From NCBI GenBank assembly GCA_003184365.1, contig NKYR01000040.1, positions 240,409 through 304,408 of the forward strand: a stretch of 64,000 nucleotides of DNA. Direction: 5' to 3'. Shown piece by piece: positions 20,334 to 33,600 of the stretch. The stretch is from Evernia prunastri. Lineage: Eukaryota; Ascomycota; Lecanoromycetes; Lecanorales; Parmeliaceae. A program made the position numbers and the translations under genes. The notes beneath the pieces are model-generated. The model had not been told where the DNA came from, made no database searches, and saw nothing but the letters and a program-made list of their open reading frames with translations. Within the stretch, counting starts at the first letter, position 1, and each line of letters starts with the position of its first letter.

Positions 20334-22369
20334 TCAATAATCGACTTTACTCGGGTCCCAGCCAAAAACGTCATCCGACGCAGGGATTGTGAAGTCGGAT
20401 GTGATGAAGTCTCTCAGACGCTCCATCATCCTGTCTCGATGCTGTTTCTGAAGAGCGTAATCGGGTGTCACGCCAGCCTCGCTATTGGCCTCATGTGTCG
20501 CCTTGTCAGGTAAGGCTGGTAAGCTATCATCATCACTGTCATCCTCATCGGTGACACCGTGCTGGCGGCCTGACGGGACCCGTTGCCCCTTTACCTCAGG
20601 CTTGTGGAACCATTTGAAAATTGTGAATCTGCCAGCTTCGAGGCATTCCTTCGCTGTAGACCTGCTCTTCGGATCTACCTTAAGCATGTGGGTCGCGATG
20701 AATGACCACAGCTCGGCGTACAGACGTGTTGCCTGTGAGGGCGAGGCGTTCCGGTTCTGTTGTTCCAAGGCAGCTGCGTACTTGGCTGCCCTGTTCTCAA
20801 TGATAGCGCACCAACTTGCGCCTTCCGCAGAGCTATCTCGGGGGTTGGGGAGGCGTCCTGCTGCTAGCATCTGCATGCCGGAGACACCTATGGACCACAG
20901 ATCCAAGCGAGCATCACAGGGACCACCTACAGAATTCGGAGGTTAGCATGCATCTTTGCGTTCATGGTCAATGTTATTGGATTGTTCTGTAGCGTGAAAA
21001 CTGGCTCCCGGCGCTCGAATGTCTTGCGACCTGAACGGCAGTGCCAATGGGGTAAATTTGCTGGCGAGTGAACATACCTGTGAGTACTTCGGAAGCTGTG
21101 TACGTCCAAACACCGCTTGGGCTGCCTTCATCAAGGCCAATTTCTCCGATCTTGACATGGAGCCCGCGGACTCGAGGGTAACGACGTTCCACCAAGATAT
21201 TCTCGGGCTTGATGTTCCAATGAATGGCGTCGGGGTGGGCGTGTAGGTGCGCCAGCGCATTCAGGCACTGGAACAAGACGCCGGCAATCTCGATGGGGCT
21301 CCAGCTTTCCTGATCCTTGATGCGCCAAGGACGGGCGAGATTTCCCCCTCGTACATACTGCATAACCAGCAGGGGAGGCCCACCTTCAGTGGTGAAGTCG
21401 ACACATCTATTTATATTTACCTATTGAAGTAGTGTTAGTACAGCTTCTTCAATATTTGTTCCATATACCATTTTCCGACTTTTTTGTTTGAACATAGAGG
21501 TGGGCTCGAATCAGCGTGTGGGACAGAGGAACAATACTTACATGATTCTGACTGAGAATAATGCGGCTCGGATTTTGGTCGAACTCAGAATGTTTCAATT
21601 GCTTTCCTGCATATTCTTCGCCCGTACTTGCGTCATAAACGAGATAAATCTTTGCGTGGTTGCTACTGCCGAGTTCCTTCTCCACACATCGATAGTAGAA
21701 AGGCTTTGTCTTCGGTGTTGGCGTCTGGACTGGGTCTACAGTGACGGGTCGATTGTGCGAAGGCAGAATTGCTACAGCGCTCTCAACATTTGTGAGGTAT
21801 TCGAGGCACCCTTGTCTGTAGTCTTCTGTAAGGGTACCATGGTCCGGGACCAGGACAAGGAACTCGAGTTTCTTAGCGACGCGAACTATGATGCCTTTCT
21901 TACATTCCCCAAATAGTATCCACGTGGATAATGTTCGCACTCCAGGTTCTTGATCGCCGTACTGAACGCTTATTCTGGATTGCGAAGTTAGGTACTTCAA
22001 GACAACTTGGCCTTTCATGTTGATCGTGATTGAGAAGGCCTGGCGGCTGACATTGAAGTCTTTCGAAGATTCACCGCAGTAGACGTCGCAGGAGTCTTTG
22101 TCCTTCCCAAATACAAACCCTTCGCTAATCTCTTTCGGAAGGTCGTTGAGCGTCAGTCTGATCTCCGGTAATGAATCAAGGAACTCGTCCATGTGCTCGT
22201 TGTTCTGTCGTCCTAATGCAGTCCCAGGCCTGGAACCTTTGCGGTATTCGAATGCTTTGGAAGAGGCCGGCATGTAGAACGATGCATTGTGAGGATCTTT
22301 CCATGCGTTGAGTGTCCACTCGTTGAGCGGCACCAGTCTTACTATGAGGTTATTATTCTCATTCGTCAT
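20334..22369 (-). CDS. FHA-like/protein kinase-like protein, catalytic residues lost (pseudokinase)
   Basis: Three exons: 22369-21542, 21420-21078 and 20926-20334, with GTAAGT..ATAG and GTATGT..GTAG introns and exact phase, giving 587 residues. Residues about 75-165 resemble a degenerate FHA domain (GFVFGKDKDSCDVYCG, NVSRQAFSITINMKG). The kinase fold begins near residue 235. The glycine loop is degenerate (LGSSNHAKIY), the beta-3 lysine remains (EYAGKQL), the catalytic HRD is HWN (IHWNIKPENILV) and DFG is EIG (VKIGEIGLDEG). The alpha-F region (LDLWSIGVSGMQML) and the DPKSRSTAKE segment are retained. Losing both the catalytic Asp and the metal-binding Asp predicts no phosphotransfer. The open frame and clean introns argue for a maintained scaffold or sensor rather than a dead gene. 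The acidic C-terminal tail holds a DEDDSDDDS stretch. Confidence 0.8.
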
Positions 22370-23197
22370 GGTTAGGTACGTCGACTATGTTGTAAAATCC
22401 TATTAAAGCTATGTTGGTAAAACCCGTAGAAGAAGCTCTCCTGGTAATCGATGTTCCTCGTACTCTGTATGATGTTTTGGAGAGATGGTACGAGGTAGCT
22501 ATAAAGGCGTGCAGTCCGACTAGTATCTTGAGGTGTTGTTCGGTGTATGTTGTTGTCTGGGTTGTGTCATCCGTATACTGGGCTTGATGAGGCGGCTTCG
22601 ATGGTTGTGTGTTGAGAGAAAGAAATGTGCCCACCGCTATGATGTCGAACACAATCGTGGTAGATTGCAGAAAACTTGAGGCGGCCACTGAGTGTTTGAG
22701 AGCAATGGAAAGTCGTCATAACGTATATATAGGTCAGAATGATCTTGAGCAACGAGACAACTGGTCGCCATAATTTTAAACACACCCTTTGATCCGCGAA
22801 CACTTCTTCGCGAAGAAGTGTTGAAGAGAATCATATACATTGTGATCACGAGATCAGCTGTTGCCCATGGTAAATGAACACCACCTGGAGAAAGAAACTT
22901 CTTAAGGTAGGGAAAGAGTGATAGAATATACTGTCAACACAGGGTGTACAAGACAATAAGTTCATGTATTCTGTCGACAACAAAGTCTTCTCTGAGGTCA
23001 GACCAACCTTGACACCAAGCTAGAAAAAAACCTCGATGTGTTTTTGCTTTGCAACTACATCTCTTGATCAAGTTCCGTTCTCCCTTGCCGTCAATTCTCG
23101 AGACCTCGGATTGAGCCAGTCGCTCTTGGCAAACTCAGATCAAACCCCTCCGACCTCTCAAGTGACGCGCACGAGTAGCTGCTCAAGGAACTGCACC
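22370..23197. promoter_or_regulatory. Divergent intergenic region
   Basis: Lies between the starts of the pseudokinase and the coiled-coil/repeat gene. Near 22801 the palindrome cttcttcgcgaagaag occurs and could bind a dimeric factor. No gene seen, although an ATG-open frame from 23036 leads into the next gene. Confidence 0.4.
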
Positions 23198-25601
23198 ATG
23201 CCCTCTCTTCCTCTTGAAGAAAGTTTGCGAGAGTCTCAAAACGTTACCAACACTAGGGAGCCGGCGGAGAAACGGATGTGAGCTCTCCAAGCCCCATCGT
23301 CGACTTAACTGACACATGATGACCCATAGAGATAGGACCCGATGCAGAGAAGAGACACCTTTCTACGAAGACATGATCGACTACTTCGAAGGGGCTGCCT
23401 ATGATTATCATGACACGTTAGTCAAACTGGGAGGAAGGCCAACTCGGCCAGTACTTGAGAAGCCAGCAGGAAAGGCTGTTTACAAGGAAAAAGAAGGAAG
23501 GATTGACATCATTGATGAGAACGGAAAGCTGACATGTACTCTGGGTTATGACATGAGCCCAATTTATCATCATTGGACTGAAGAATGCTCTCGATTTGAG
23601 AAAGAACTGGATCGGTGGAAAGAATTTCAGGATTATCGACGGAACAACCCACAACTACTTCCATTGGAGACAGCGTTCGATGTGAGCGGGACAGATCAGC
23701 CATTGAAGGAGATGCTGGCTCGATTAAACGAATGGCGTATATTTCAAGTCTACCACCAAGACAAGGTCAATACCGCCTTGATGTCGACTTGGAGGAATGA
23801 GAGAGTTCTAGGGCACCTCTTCCGGGAAGAGGAGATGTCTGATCCTCTAGAACAGCTTTTCCAGGAAGAGCCATTCTCGGATCGGTCGATATCAGAGATT
23901 CAATCGGAGATTGGTACATGGCTCGAACAATTATACCCGGGGCAATTAGCCTTAGAGGCCTCTCAGAAGCAGCTGATGTGTATTGAAAATCAGGGCTTCG
24001 AAATGTTATCAGAAATTTGTGCCTCTTTGGAAGGTATGCCTCTGCTTTGCCAGAAATTAGAGAAGAAAATTCTGGACCAGACCAATCGTGTCTACCAGGA
24101 GCTACAGCTTCTGGAGGCAAGGCCTAGTCTCGTCGCACAAGTCTCATCCAATACTGCATCCTTCGATCAGCGCGTACACCATTGGAACTCAGAGACTTCT
24201 CGACTGCTGAAGGAACTTCTGGAATGGAAGGTCTTCCTGAAATGGCGCAAACGTCAAGCCAACGCAGATACCCTAGTCACTGCGGAAGAGCAAGTGTTAT
24301 CTGGACGCCATATGGATTCAGCCATCTCGTTGGACTATGTGACATACCGAAAGACTGAAGTGGATAAGGCTAGGAGCTATGTTGGTTGTTGGCAACGTCT
24401 GCGGAAGTCGGAGGAGAAGAGTTTAGAATACCGTAAGAAGGCGGGCATTCCCACACTTGGAGGTTCTGTTGAGTCCATACAAAAAGATGTGGAGCGTTTC
24501 CAACGAGACGTGGGCGCTGCCGAAGCCCAACTTCGATCAGCACAGCAACAGCTTACTGATCTTCTCCCGTCAGATGTATCTGGGAGTCGTACCGATGATC
24601 GGGAACGCTCTGAATTCAGAGTTTCTCCGACAGTTGCCCACCAAACTCTACCAACCTATGGAATCTCAGAATCAATCCATACCTATAGCATCCCAAACCA
24701 AACAGAGGATAAGCGAGAGAAGGGCAACGATAATGAAGGACATCAGCTTACTGTTTCAGAAGCAGGTCTCCCGGATCAGGTCATATATGACGATGACATT
24801 CAAATGACAGATGTCACTGGTGATCCTTGTTTACACGAGGTGGTTGGAGAGGGGAAAGGAGCAGAATTCATAGGTACTCTGATGAGTGATGTCGAAGATC
24901 CTGTCAATCCTGTCAGTACTGGCTCACCTCTTGCACTGGGGGGAGAATCCAAGAGTCGCAATACCAGGGTTACCAGGAAATCGTCCTTATTGATCCAACA
25001 AGTGCCAGCTACAAGAAAGACCCGATCTGCGACGAAGCTCGATCAAGCTATATCTAGCAGGACTCCTAAGACTATTGGCAAGAAGCCGGCCAAAAAGGTC
25101 AAGGTCTTTACAGAAAATCAGACCGAGACGCTGCTAAATGCTGCATCGACCAGCTCTCCTCCTACTATCGAGCCTGCCTCGCTCAGAAGAAGTGACCGGC
25201 TCAGAAAGAAAGCTGAAGTTTTAGCCAATATGTCGCCATCACCACAACTCAACGCTGCTCAATCTTCTCAGTCATCAAGGCAGAAGAACCCCAAGAAGCA
25301 ACCCAGTGTCGTCGAACCTTCACAGTCGTCAAGGCAGAAAAAGCCCGAAGTACAACTCAATGCTCTCGAATCACCTCAATCACCAAGTCGGAAAAGGCCT
25401 AGGACAGAAAATGACCGCGTCGAGTCATCTCAATCATCAAGCCGGAAAAGACCTAGGATAGAAGAGGATACCGACGAATCATCTCAATCATCAAGCCGTA
25501 AAAGGTCCAGGACAGAAGAAGATACCGTCGAATCATCTCAACCATCAAGGCAGAAGAGACTCAAGGCAAGAGGCCGTCATCAAGTCCACCAGGGCCCATA
25601 G
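23198..25601 (+). CDS. Coiled-coil protein with basic Ser-rich C-terminal repeats, about 783 aa
   Basis: Two exons: 23198-23277 and 23330-25601, joined by a 52-bp intron (GTGAGC..CATAG), phase consistent. A more upstream in-frame ATG at 23036 would add 54 residues; I prefer 23198, which follows a short CA-rich leader. Residues about 20-430 are highly charged and helical with many Trp/Glu/Lys (LDRWKEFQDYRRN, ELLEWKVFLKWRKR), suggesting an extended helical or coiled-coil body. Residues about 430-600 are disordered and acidic. The tail (25250-25590) contains about seven imperfect repeats of a roughly 15-20-residue unit built on ESSQSSSRKRPRTEEDT, with RKRPR-type nuclear localisation signals. No known domain recognised; a nuclear protein is inferred. 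Confidence 0.75.
25230..25590 (+). repeat. Coding tandem repeat, Ser/Arg/Lys units
   Basis: Imperfect tandem units inside the coiled-coil gene, each encoding (E)SSQSSxRKRPR-like sequence followed by an acidic spacer. At DNA level the motif tcatctcaatcatcaag recurs with about 54-60 bp spacing. The last three units are the most alike, suggesting recent unit duplication. Confidence 0.75.
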
Positions 25602-27628
25602 AGAATGTGAGTTGGCATCTACTCCACAGGCTTTGATATATCTCGTTCACGCCAGCTGAAGCGTTCTTCTCTAGCTCCAGGGAACGGCGTATGAATTTCC
25701 CGCTCGAGACTGCTGCTTCGTCAGCACCTGGAATGCAAAGGGTTTGAAACGAGTATACCGAGTACAACAATCCTCTGAGCGATTTCCCCTCGATCGGCGG
25801 AGACATAAAAGACCACTGGCGGGGAGACACTCTCTTCGGCGTATCACCATACCTTCCCGCAAGGTTCCAAATTGCGTTCTCTAAATATTCTACCGTGGCT
25901 GGACTGGGATCGAAGAGTCTTGGTTGGCGGTTACCTTTAGGTACGAAATCCCCTCTTTGGCAGCCCTAACCCTAACCTACGTGCTCTACTAGTTCTCATT
26001 TGTTCTCAGGTTGCTCCACCTTTGATGGATTCCGGATTGAGCTTTACGTTGATCGGCGGAGGAAACACCCTCCTAAAAGAATTTGACATATCCTCTCCAG
26101 TTGCTTCACTGCTGCTGGATTCCGGACTGAATAATACTCGGTTGATCGGCGCATAAAGGAGATAGGCTACAGGATTGTGCATTGGACGTGGCCGATGGGG
26201 TTCTGCGTCAGCCTGTAAAGGAGGCTCCATAACACAGAACTGTGCGTTGATCAGAGATGAGTGCAGTATACGTCGAGGTGGGAGATTCCTCTTGCCAAAG
26301 CGTATGGTGGATCAATGGGGCAGCCATTGTGCCTCCAGCCGAGAAGGGAAGACGCTCCCAAATATGCGCCGAAACAGAGCATATGATAGAAAACATCAAG
26401 TGGAGAGGGGCATGCAGGCCAAAGAAGGGTCCGCCGTAGGGAAGGCGGCGGTACAGTGTGTCGGGGTGGGTAGGTGGTGGCAGGGAGCAAGCGGCCGGGA
26501 ACACATTCTACACATCTTCTAGGGATTTTTAGGGACGGGATTTCAAACGGTTTTCCTATACTGTTATCACGCTTCACATTTTCATGTTCCACGGAGGCTC
26601 TCGTCGCGGAGGAGTTAGCGACTTTCACGATCGTATGCGTTACTTATGTCAATGGTACCCCAGTTACAATTCGATAGATAGGCAGGCAGATGAAATCAAC
26701 AGACGGCTTAGAGATATCTAATAGCTTACTGAATGAAGCAAGGACGCCATGCAAGAGAGAGGAGTTCTACATGTATCATCAATCGAAGGACTGACACAAA
26801 GATTCCTCGGGCTTTCTCCCGTTTTTCATGATCCTTATAGCGAACTACAACCAGTAGAGCAAGAGAGAGCGACAGAGTGCACGGGCGAAGACGCACCTTT
26901 GCCATCTCGAAGTCTTCAGTTTCCAATTCCTCATTGTTTTGCCGGACACAACAACCTCTTCAAGCTACATCTACCTCTGCTATTGATATGTCAAAGCAAC
27001 CAGTCGACGGAGACACCACGAAGAAAACCACCGCACTCTGGTAGCGCTCACTACGGACTTCCCGCAACAAAATGCGGGTGGGATTTCTGAGGTCTTAAGG
27101 ATCGACGGCTCGTGCAACATGGACGCATCTTCAACAGCGTCTACTGCAGGCGGTGGTCGCTGCCTTCGCACGGGGGCGATGATGAGGAAGCGATTGACGA
27201 GAGAGACAGCGAGAGAGAGCACGTGGCGTTCTAAAGGTTGGCGTACTGTACGGGCTACATCTAGTGCATTCACTTGCATACTACAAGATCTTATCAATCA
27301 AACGAAGGTCATTCGAAGGTCTGCCAGCGTGAAGAGTGAATGTGTAGCACAGATGCCCTCTCCTTCTCAAAGCTTCATGTTCGAATATGCGCCTAGAGGC
27401 AAATTGTAGATACACGACAAGGCTGAATCTGCAAGAAAAGCATGGACCTGATGCATAAAGCGCTTCCGGGGGTATCTGTCATAGCAAGAAAAGTGATCCT
27501 CCAAACGCCCGATTCGGAAATGCAGCTCGTGTTACCAGTCAAAAGAAGTATGTGCCCTTGCATCGAAGGTAGTGTCAGGAAATGGGGAATATACCTGCCG
27601 CAACCCCATCAGGTAAGAAGGCAAGAAG
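25602..27628. other. 2-kb gene-poor region with degenerate repeats
   Basis: No gene with a recognisable product. Two imperfect direct repeats lie at 26009-26060 and 26100-26152 (gttgct.cac..tg.tggattccgga.tga...gttgatcggcg). The core gatcggcg occurs again near 25791. On the minus strand, a 74-codon frame (26230-26006) reads the repeats as INRVLFSPESSSSEAT and INVKLNPESIKGGAT. Other short ORFs up to 27409 look random. This may be an old repeat-derived spacer. Confidence 0.45.
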
Positions 27629-30600
27629 TCAAGTCCAAGGTTTACTCTTAGGATATCTAGCAGCCTCACGACGCAGAAGATCATCAAAAGTCTTCCTCAT
27701 CGCTCCGTCAGGGTCAAAAGTGGGTGTCTGAGCGGTTGCGTATTTTGCTTTCTTCCTCGATTGCTCCTCACCCTCCGTTATCGTGCGCTTTCGACCCTCT
27801 TCATCCGCTTTTGATCCGTTCGTCTTGCCATTTGTCTCTGTATTGTGCTCGTTGACGCCGTTGATAGGACCCGACCTCGGCTGGTGATGATCTGATGGCT
27901 GTACGGCCGCTGGGAAGGTCTTCTTCGTCTGTTCCTTTGTTTGTTCAGGCTGACCGCTGATGGGCCGTAGTTTGTCACCAAGAACATCAAGCAATATTTT
28001 GGGACTGACGGACTCCTCGTCCAACAGGTGCCTCAACCCTAATGCCAGATGACGGTGCTCCTTCTCAGTCTTGGCTTTTCGTATGATAAAACTTCGCAAT
28101 TCACGCGATAACCGAAGTGGATCCGCTATCTGTTCGTACTTGTTCTCCAAACATTTTCTTGATATGATTCGCTGGAAATCCTCGCGTGTAGCCTTCTGTA
28201 ACGCTTTTGGCACTACTCCTTTATTGGGGGGAGATGCGTCCAATGACTCGTCACCAAACAATTTGTCGATCACTGCTTTCAAGCCCTTGTCTGGTCGAGG
28301 TGCATGGTCACTGGACAAGCAAGTGACAGACTCTTCGATGTGGTTCTGCAGATCATGAGACGTGAACTCAGGAGTCTCGCTGCGACGCGGAGGAGCAACG
28401 AGACTTGGGCGCATTTGCTTTAATGCTGAGATGGAAGCTTCTTTTCCTGCCGCAGACTTAGGATCGGGCAAGGACCCGGCTTGGAGCTGATCAATGTTTG
28501 ATAAGCCCGCTGCACTGGCGTTATCGACTAAAGGAGGATAGCACAAAGGTCCACCAGCTGGAGCGGTCGATGGAGGAAGCAACATGTCTACAGTTGCTAT
28601 GAAAGAGGTGTCCCAACGCGACGGTTGGGTACTGTATGGAGCCTTTGAAGAAGTTCCTGATCGCTGCGTGAGAGATTCAACGTGTTCTCGGAACTTACGA
28701 GTCTCCTCCGCTTTGCGCTGAATTATCAGAGCATTATGGGCTATCGGGTCTCGACGGGACAGCTCGAAGTCCTTCTTCATCTGTTCAGCCTCCTTGCTCT
28801 CTTGCGGTGTCAACTCTATACCATCCTCGATATGGAATGTCTCCGAGGGTGTGATTGAGAGAATTTGGTTGCTAAAGATGAAAGTCAGCAAAGCAAACCT
28901 TGAAAGGGAAGGCGTTGCTTACGTGGTCTGATCAGCTAGAAGATGGTCTAGAAGAGCGTCTTTTTTGAGAAATCGGCTCAAGTCTTCCTGTTCGACAGTC
29001 TTCGGTAGGAACAAGTACTGACCAGCACCTTTGATAGCGTGGCGATTTGGATTCTTTTTATCCACCACTCGTGTAGCAAGCTGGACTTTAAACAAGGCTT
29101 GATTTTGGATTGCCTGCTCAAAGGTGCCACCCACAGTGAGACGGTAAACATAGACTGGTTTCTGTTGTCCGATACGGTATGCTCTGCCGATGGCTTGCTG
29201 TTCCCACGCAGGGTTGAAATGATCGTCTATTATGACGACTCGATTGGCACCAAACAAATTCAGTCCAGTCCCTCCAGCCCTTGTGGATATTAGACAGATA
29301 TTCGTCTTGCCTTCATTGAACTCTTTTGTGATCGGCTGCCGCTTCTCTGGCAACATCTTACCGTCAATACGAGCGTACTCCTTCTTTGCCTTCGCGAGCT
29401 GTTCGCCGATGAAGTCAAGGGTTGGAATCCGATGAGAAAAGACCAGGACTTTATCACCGGCAGCTTCAGCGAAATCTAGAATACTCATTAGAACTTGCAT
29501 CTTATTGGATAGACACAGAGTGTCAATTGGCGTGGTCAGAGCCTCGAACACCTTTTCGCTCTCGCTTATGATTGGTGATAGACCAAGCTTGGAAACGGGC
29601 TCAGCCAGTTGGACAGCATCTTCGTCGGAGCCAAACAGCCCATCCTCAGCATCGGATTGGAGTGCCTTCTTTCTCGCCACTGGAGCCTTCGTCTTGGACA
29701 AACCTTCATACCCAGCTTTGAGTGCGAGGAGACCATCCCTAAAACTTTTGGGGTGATTGCAGAGGAGTTGGAGAAGGCTGAGCCATGACCAGAGAACAGC
29801 TCGTCGGGGCTCATCCCCCTTGCTGGCACCAAGCATGAATCCTGCATAAATGCAATAAAGCTCCTTCTGGAGCTTGGTAAGTGGGACGGTGATAACGAAC
29901 TCCACCTTACCCTTCAGCTCAGCATGCAAAACTGCGTTCCCCCTTCGGTGCACTTTTGGCTCTAATTCCAACTCTAACGCTTTTAGCCTCTTCCGCGACT
30001 CTCTGTACTGCGAATCGGTGCTGTCTCGATACAGCCCTGCGTCTATCGGCTCTTCGTAGGTTGCCAGAAACTCTGCGGGCTTTCCCAGGTATTCTGGCGC
30101 AATCCAGTCGATCATTGAATAATATTCTCCGAGGGAATTTGCCAAGGGAGTCCCAGTAAGTGCGATCCGACTCGTAGTCTTGATTTGGTTGATGGCTCGA
30201 TTGATATCTGAAGCTCGGTTCTTGAAATGGTGAGCCTCATCGGCAACGACGAGACTGGGGCCTTCTAGCAGAGCCTTTTTGATCATTTGGTGTTGGGGTC
30301 CGTCGAGGGCAGGGGACCTATTCGCCCGCGGTTTGTTCTGAATCAATTCCGTAAAAGTAGGATATCCGAGTATCAAAACACCACCTTCATCATCCCAGGC
30401 TTGGATTTCCGTGAGGCGTAGATTGAGTCCAATTGCCGAACTTACTTTTCGAAGCTTGCCAAGAGGATTGGATTCCGTGGGCGGCCAGATCAGGAGTTCG
30501 TCCCACCAATTTTCCACCAGTGTCACTGGACAGAGTATAAGCGTTCGATTCTTGCGAAGCTGGAGTGGGATCTGTTGACGTATATCCATGTTCTCGGATA

Positions 30601-33600
30601 TAGACGCTTCTGCGATTGTTACCAGCAGCGAAATGACCTGCATGGTCTTTCCCAGACCTTGAGCATGAGCAAGCAGGCATCCTTGTAGGCTCTCGTGATC
30701 GCCGGTGATCTCACGCCACATGAACTGTAGGCCCTCTTTTTGATGTGGTTTCATGGGAATTCCATTCCCAAACGCTGGGTTCAGCCGAACAAACGCCTCA
30801 TGGTCAAGTTTGCCAGGGTTGACGATGATTTCTAGTGGGTCGCCAGCCTGAGAACTCATTTTGGAGACTCTAGGCTTAAGTTCTTCTCGCCGACGGCGCT
30901 CTTCATTGCCACGCATCCTCTCCTGGGCGGTTTGTCGTTTGTCTAAGGTTTCTTGACTCTCTGTGACAACATACTTTCTTTTACGTGTTTGGCTATGCTG
31001 CAGACCTTCGTTGGAGTCCTCTCGAACAATCAGTTCTCGTTTCTTCTTTGACGTTTTGGGAGTAGGAAAAGAATTCTTCTTCTGATAGTATTCCAAACAC
31101 TCAAGCAGGAAATCGTAGAAAGGCTCGTATCCATCTTCATCCTCCAAAGTCGCAGTGATGTGATGTCCCTTAAGACCTTCAGAAGTTACCTTCACAGGTA
31201 TTGTCCAGCAAACACACCATGCGGCAACCCGCATGATGCTGTCTGAGTCTCCCTTGATTGAGCTTTTTATAGAGCGCTTGTTACGGAGAAGCTCCCTAAG
31301 GCCTGACATCACATTTACGCGAGAGACTTCCATACTGATCTTATCCAAGTAGCTAGAGGCAGCCCGTCGGGACCATGCTGGTGCATTGGCCACCGTCCAT
31401 ATGAGCAGTCGCTTTCGGTCTTGCCTCTCTACCAGGTCGGCAGCATCCATCTTCTTGATTCCGTCAATATCATGCAAGGCTGGAAACTGACTCGGGGGAT
31501 CGAAATTCGGATGTACCACAGAGTCGTTGGAGTCACTTTCAAGACTGATGATTTCCATGGTCTTGGTTGGTGATTTTGGCAATGTGGGAGGCACCCGATA
31601 AACGGGCTTCTTACTGCAACTACGTTGAAATATATCGCTGTCGTTTTCGCTGCCGTACAGAGGCGGCGTATGAATTCCATAAGAAGGCTCCGGCTTTGGG
31701 TCGCAAAATTCCGGCTCCACTGGATCCGAATGTTGGGTCAAATCGATGACATTGGAGGGGTAAAATCCAGGGTGACTGACTTTCTTGGTTAGCTTGATTG
31801 GTGTCTTTGGCTTTGGTTCGGCAACGATCAAGGTGTCGGAGTCAATCCCATCTTCTACATCGGCCATTGTTAAGTCGTCATCAACAATCACGGGCTGGTA
31901 TGTGTCGCTGTCAGCGTCGTCTTCGACAATGAAGCCTTCCAAATCATCTTCCGATACATATAAAGTCTCACTATCAGCCGTAAGGATTTCTTCATCTTCA
32001 AGTATCTCTCCAGGCTCTAGACTTTTGGCGAGCCTAGGCTGTCTTGTTGCAGGTGGTAATTTCTCTGGCGCCTTCTGCAGCTTCAATGTAGCGATTTTCC
32101 ATTTGTTGTCTTCGCGATCGAAGAGAGAGCGTTGCATGCCCTTACAGATCTTGTAAACGTCACTGGTTCTGGACCATTCCTCCTGAGAAATCTCCTTACA
32201 AAGACCGGCGATGCGAGCTTCAAGTTTCTCGAGCTTATGATTTAGTAACTCAATCTGGTGCTTTGAGTCTCGGTCACGCCTGGATTTTGCCCATAGGCGC
32301 CATTCTTTTGGTTTCAATTTTGGGAGCCTCTTCACAGTCCAGTCGCGGACAATATGATCCATGGCACTATCGATCGCGCCTTGCACTTCCGCGCTGGTCA
32401 GCTTCACAGTTTTGGTTCGACCGAGTGGCCGTGTGATCTTCCCCTGTTCTTTCTCCATCTCACGCCACGTCTCTAGATCATATTCCCCTTCCGAGTCGGA
32501 ATCACCGTACAAAGGAAGAGCCTGGTCTTTCCCATCCATGTAATTCCACTTTTCGAGGGCCTTCCTCTCAGGGTCCTGGCTCTCATCACGCGCAAGAGCC
32601 GGGTCAGCGACGTTGAACACGCTGCCCGTTCGTTCATTGGCTTCGGTTGCGTCCGGAACGATTTTGTCTTTGATCCACTCGGAACGATTCTCCCTGGATG
32701 CTGTAACCCCCTTAAAAACATGTGAGAATACGGTAATGGAGACAGGGACATTTTTTCTGCTGATCCTGTCTGGGTATGGTACAAGTCCAACATGGTCACG
32801 TCCGTCTGGCTTCAATGATACCGTCTGGCTCCGAAGGAGGTACTTCATACGGGCATTAACGTATAGACGCTGGCCTACACCGACGTCGTTGTTGGGAGCA
32901 ACAATGAAATCGTCAGGCTCGGCGGGTTGTTCCAGTTGTTGCGATGTTCCTGTCGCTCGTTCAACTTCCAAATACTTACCAAGAGCAACGTCGCCATAGA
33001 TCAAATTATCGATGGGCATAGATTCAAACCCGAGATAGATCTGGTCTGCCTTTCTCTTGACTTTCTTGCCGTATGACCGCTGCTGTAGTTGTTGCACATG
33101 TACGGCTTCTCCGACTCTCTGTGCAGGCAAATTGAACGCATCATTCGCCGTCTTGGCAATTGACTTAATCGATTTCTCATCTTCATAATCAAGATCAACG
33201 TCAGGTACTAGGATGGGTTTCACTCGCTTCCGACCGTCTGCATTAATTGAGACAAGTCCAGGCTCCGCTGCCATTTCGATTGAGCCCAATGCAGAATCCG
33301 ACATGGAGGTTGCTGCCTCCACAGAGACGGGAGGCTCATGGACGTCGGGTGGAAGCTCTCCATCCAGAGAGGGACATTGTAAGATACTCGATTCGAAGGA
33401 TGGATTTGTGTTCGTGTCTTTTCGGAGAGTCTCCGGTGAGCTAGGTGCCTCGCCAAGAATTGGCGACTTCGCTGCGATGGTCTGCAATGGTTCTGAGGTA
33501 ACAGGCTGGGCTATTACTAAACGACGTCTTCTCTTTCCCGTCTCGTCGATGATGATAGTCTCGCCTTGATGACAACGCTGTTCAACTTGCTCTGTGTTGA

